This document shows, piece after piece, positions 6,906 to 7,642 of a stretch of 7,642 nucleotides of DNA. The number at the start of each line of letters is the position of its first letter. The first letter of the stretch is position 1. The position numbers were made by a program, and so were the translations under genes. Under the pieces are notes generated by a model. That model worked only from the letters and a program-made list of their open reading frames with translations, did not search any database and was not told where the DNA came from. The stretch spans positions 1-7,642 of the forward strand of contig JAJRQX010000200.1 in the NCBI GenBank assembly GCA_024280065.1, given 5' to 3'. The stretch comes from Aquificota bacterium. Lineage in GTDB: Bacteria; Aquificota; Aquificia; Aquificales; Aquificaceae.

Positions 6906-6951
6906 TTCGCTCCTCCATAGGTTTTGAACAATAAAATTATAATAGCTCCCC
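6906..6951 (-). promoter_or_regulatory. engB-thrC spacer: thrC RBS and candidate internal -10 box
   Basis: The spacer holds GGAGGAG (6916-6910, minus strand), which sets the GTG start of thrC, and an AT-rich block with a perfect TATAAT at 6941-6936 (minus), giving a leader of about 25 nt. No convincing -35 box is seen at 16-18 bp; CGGACA at 6967-6962 is 20 bp away. thrC may therefore have its own weak promoter as well as read-through from engB. The AT block (ATTATAAT) is self-complementary, so its -10 match also occurs on the plus strand, where no gene would use it. Confidence 0.35.
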
Positions 6952-7512
6952 TTAAAGTTTCTGTCCGAGAATTCTCCCGAGGATCTCCTTCCTTCCCCTA
7001 CCCTCCTTAGCTGAGGAGAGGACTATGGCTCCCTCACCGACGAACCCTCTGACCTGCTTCAGCGTTTCCGAGATCTCCCTCTGGGTGGCTTTATCTGTTT
7101 TCGTCAGCACCACTGTGAAGGGTATACCGTAGAACTCAAGCCACTCTATCATCTGCTCGTCAAGTCTCTGGACGCCCGCAACCGAGTCTATGAGAAGAAA
7201 GAGCATCTTTATGTTTTCCTTCCTCTCCCTGAAGTAGTTTTCCATCATCTTCTTCCACCTCTCCCTCTCCTCCTTGGGGACCCTTGCGAACCCGTATCCT
7301 GGAACGTCCACCAGGTATACCTTCTCCTCAAGAAGGAAGTAGTTGATCATCCTGGTCCTTCCCGGCTCTTTGCTCACCCTCGCTATGTTTCTTCCGACCA
7401 CCATGTTTATCAGGGAAGACTTCCCGGCGTTTGACCTTCCCGCGAAGACCACCTCCGGGTACAGGGGTGGTGGGAACTCGTCCACGGTGGACTTCAGGAA
7501 CTTAACCTTCAT
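6952..7512 (-). CDS. engB: Ribosome biogenesis GTP-binding protein EngB (YsxC/YihA)
   Basis: Essential GTPase in many bacteria, needed for late assembly of the large ribosomal subunit. All G motifs are visible in 186 aa: G1 GRSNAGKSS at residues 25-33 (usually GRSNVGKSS), G2 in SKEPGRTRMINYF with Thr52, G3 DVPGYG (68-73), G4 TKTD (136-139) and G5 SSAKEGRGR. The FFxxR-type segment WKKMMENYFRERK and IDSVAGVQRLD are also typical. The length is normal (180-210). ATG at 7512-7510 is supported by family alignment from the first residues (MKVKFLKS), and an in-frame TAA directly precedes it. It lies 7 nt after the encoded CCA of tRNA-Gly, with no Shine-Dalgarno sequence in that gap, so the start is probably read from a processed, near-leaderless message. 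Confidence 0.96.
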   Translation of the reverse strand: MKVKFLKSTVDEFPPPLYPEVVFAGRSNAGKSSLINMVVGRNIARVSKEPGRTRMINYFLLEEKVYLVDVPGYGFARVPKEERERWKKMMENYFRERKENIKMLFLLIDSVAGVQRLDEQMIEWLEFYGIPFTVVLTKTDKATQREISETLKQVRGFVGEGAIVLSSAKEGRGRKEILGRILGQKL

Positions 7513-7519
7513 TTATCTT

Positions 7520-7594
7520 TGGAGCGGGCGACGGGACTTGAACCCGCGACCTGCTGCATGGCAAGCAGCCGCTCTACCACTGAGCTACGCCCGC
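7520..7594 (-). tRNA. tRNA-Gly (anticodon GCC), CCA encoded
   Basis: On the minus strand the 75 nt fold into a standard cloverleaf. The acceptor stem is GCGGGCG with CGCCCGC, the D arm GCTC-AGTGGTA-GAGC, the anticodon stem GCTGC/GCAGC around loop TTGCCAT, the variable loop AGGTC, and the T arm GCGGG-TTCAAGT-CCCGT with one G-T pair. The anticodon GCC reads the glycine codons GGC and GGT. The discriminator base is T, as is usual for bacterial tRNA-Gly, and CCA is encoded at 7522-7520. engB begins 7 nt further on, and no terminator separates them, so the tRNA and engB probably share a transcript. Confidence 0.97.
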
Positions 7595-7625
7595 TTATTA
7601 AATATTATACGCTAAAATTTAACCC
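7595..7625 (-). promoter_or_regulatory. Candidate promoter of tRNA-Gly/engB
   Basis: An AT-rich spacer upstream of the tRNA carries a perfect TATAAT on the minus strand at 7609-7604, 9 nt before the tRNA 5' end, so transcription would begin only a few nucleotides before the tRNA. No good -35 box is seen at 16-18 bp (TTACCC is 20 bp away). The call is based on the -10 match, position and AT content. Confidence 0.5.
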
Positions 7626-7642
7626 ATGAGGGTAACCGTAAT
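7626..7642 (+). CDS. Possible start of a divergent gene, cut by window end
   Basis: An ATG at 7626 opens a frame reading M-R-V-T-V before the window ends. It points away from the tRNA gene and lies after an AT-rich spacer that could hold a plus-strand promoter (TATTAT, TAAAAT). There is no Shine-Dalgarno sequence, and five codons are too few to identify anything, so it may not be a gene. Confidence 0.2.

Noticed and set aside
6924..6943. Plus-strand TTGAAC and TATAAT in the engB-thrC spacer
   Set aside because: The spacing between the boxes is only 8 bp, and no plus-strand gene lies downstream; the -10 match comes from a self-complementary AT block.
7343..7615. 90-aa plus-strand frame crossing engB and the tRNA
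   Set aside because: Reads antisense through engB and straight through the tRNA-Gly gene; the stretch SGRRDLNPRPAAWQAAALPLS is the usual false translation of a tRNA complement.

Overview
The window looks like chromosomal DNA of a thermophilic bacterium of the Aquificales (Aquifex, Hydrogenobacter or Hydrogenivirga type). Evidence: arginine is coded mostly by AGG/AGA, isoleucine often by ATA, the proteins are rich in Glu, Lys and Arg, genes are tightly packed, and the 3-deoxy-octulosonate-8-phosphate synthase closely resembles the Aquifex aeolicus enzyme as I remember it. Outer-membrane genes (KDO synthesis, a CpoB-like lipoprotein) indicate a Gram-negative envelope. The genus call is inference, since no search was run.

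Layout. Positions 1-705 (minus) hold kdsA, cut at the window edge. A 38-bp divergent spacer (706-743) separates it from a plus-strand cluster at 744-5392: an unidentified 101-aa protein, a CpoB/YbgF-like lipoprotein, uppS, cdsA, a GalT-family nucleotidyltransferase, scpA and a class I methyltransferase. Most junctions overlap or are under 15 bp, so this is probably one operon. A second cluster runs on the minus strand from the right: tRNA-Gly(GCC), engB, thrC and a MoaD/ThiS-like sulfur-carrier gene. It converges on the methyltransferase gene with a 76-bp tail-to-tail overlap. At the far right a plus-strand gene may begin (7626 on), but only five codons are visible.

How the genes fit together. 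kdsA (KDO for LPS), uppS (undecaprenyl diphosphate carrier), cdsA (CDP-diacylglycerol) and the lipoprotein all serve envelope building. scpA (condensin kleisin) and engB (ribosome-assembly GTPase) are growth and housekeeping genes. thrC sits directly upstream of the MoaD-like gene, a pairing that hints at thiocarboxylate chemistry beyond molybdopterin.

Most of the window is ordinary core genome; I see no phage, IS element, CRISPR array or defence system. The points most worth a second look are the 24-residue tail after the diglycine of the MoaD-like protein and its pairing with thrC, the tRNA whose encoded CCA lies only 7 nt before the engB start, the loss of the second-half His pair in the GalT-family protein, an aromatic-rich orphan protein, and tandem start codons on several genes that lack a clear Shine-Dalgarno sequence. 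No stretch longer than 50 bp is unassigned.
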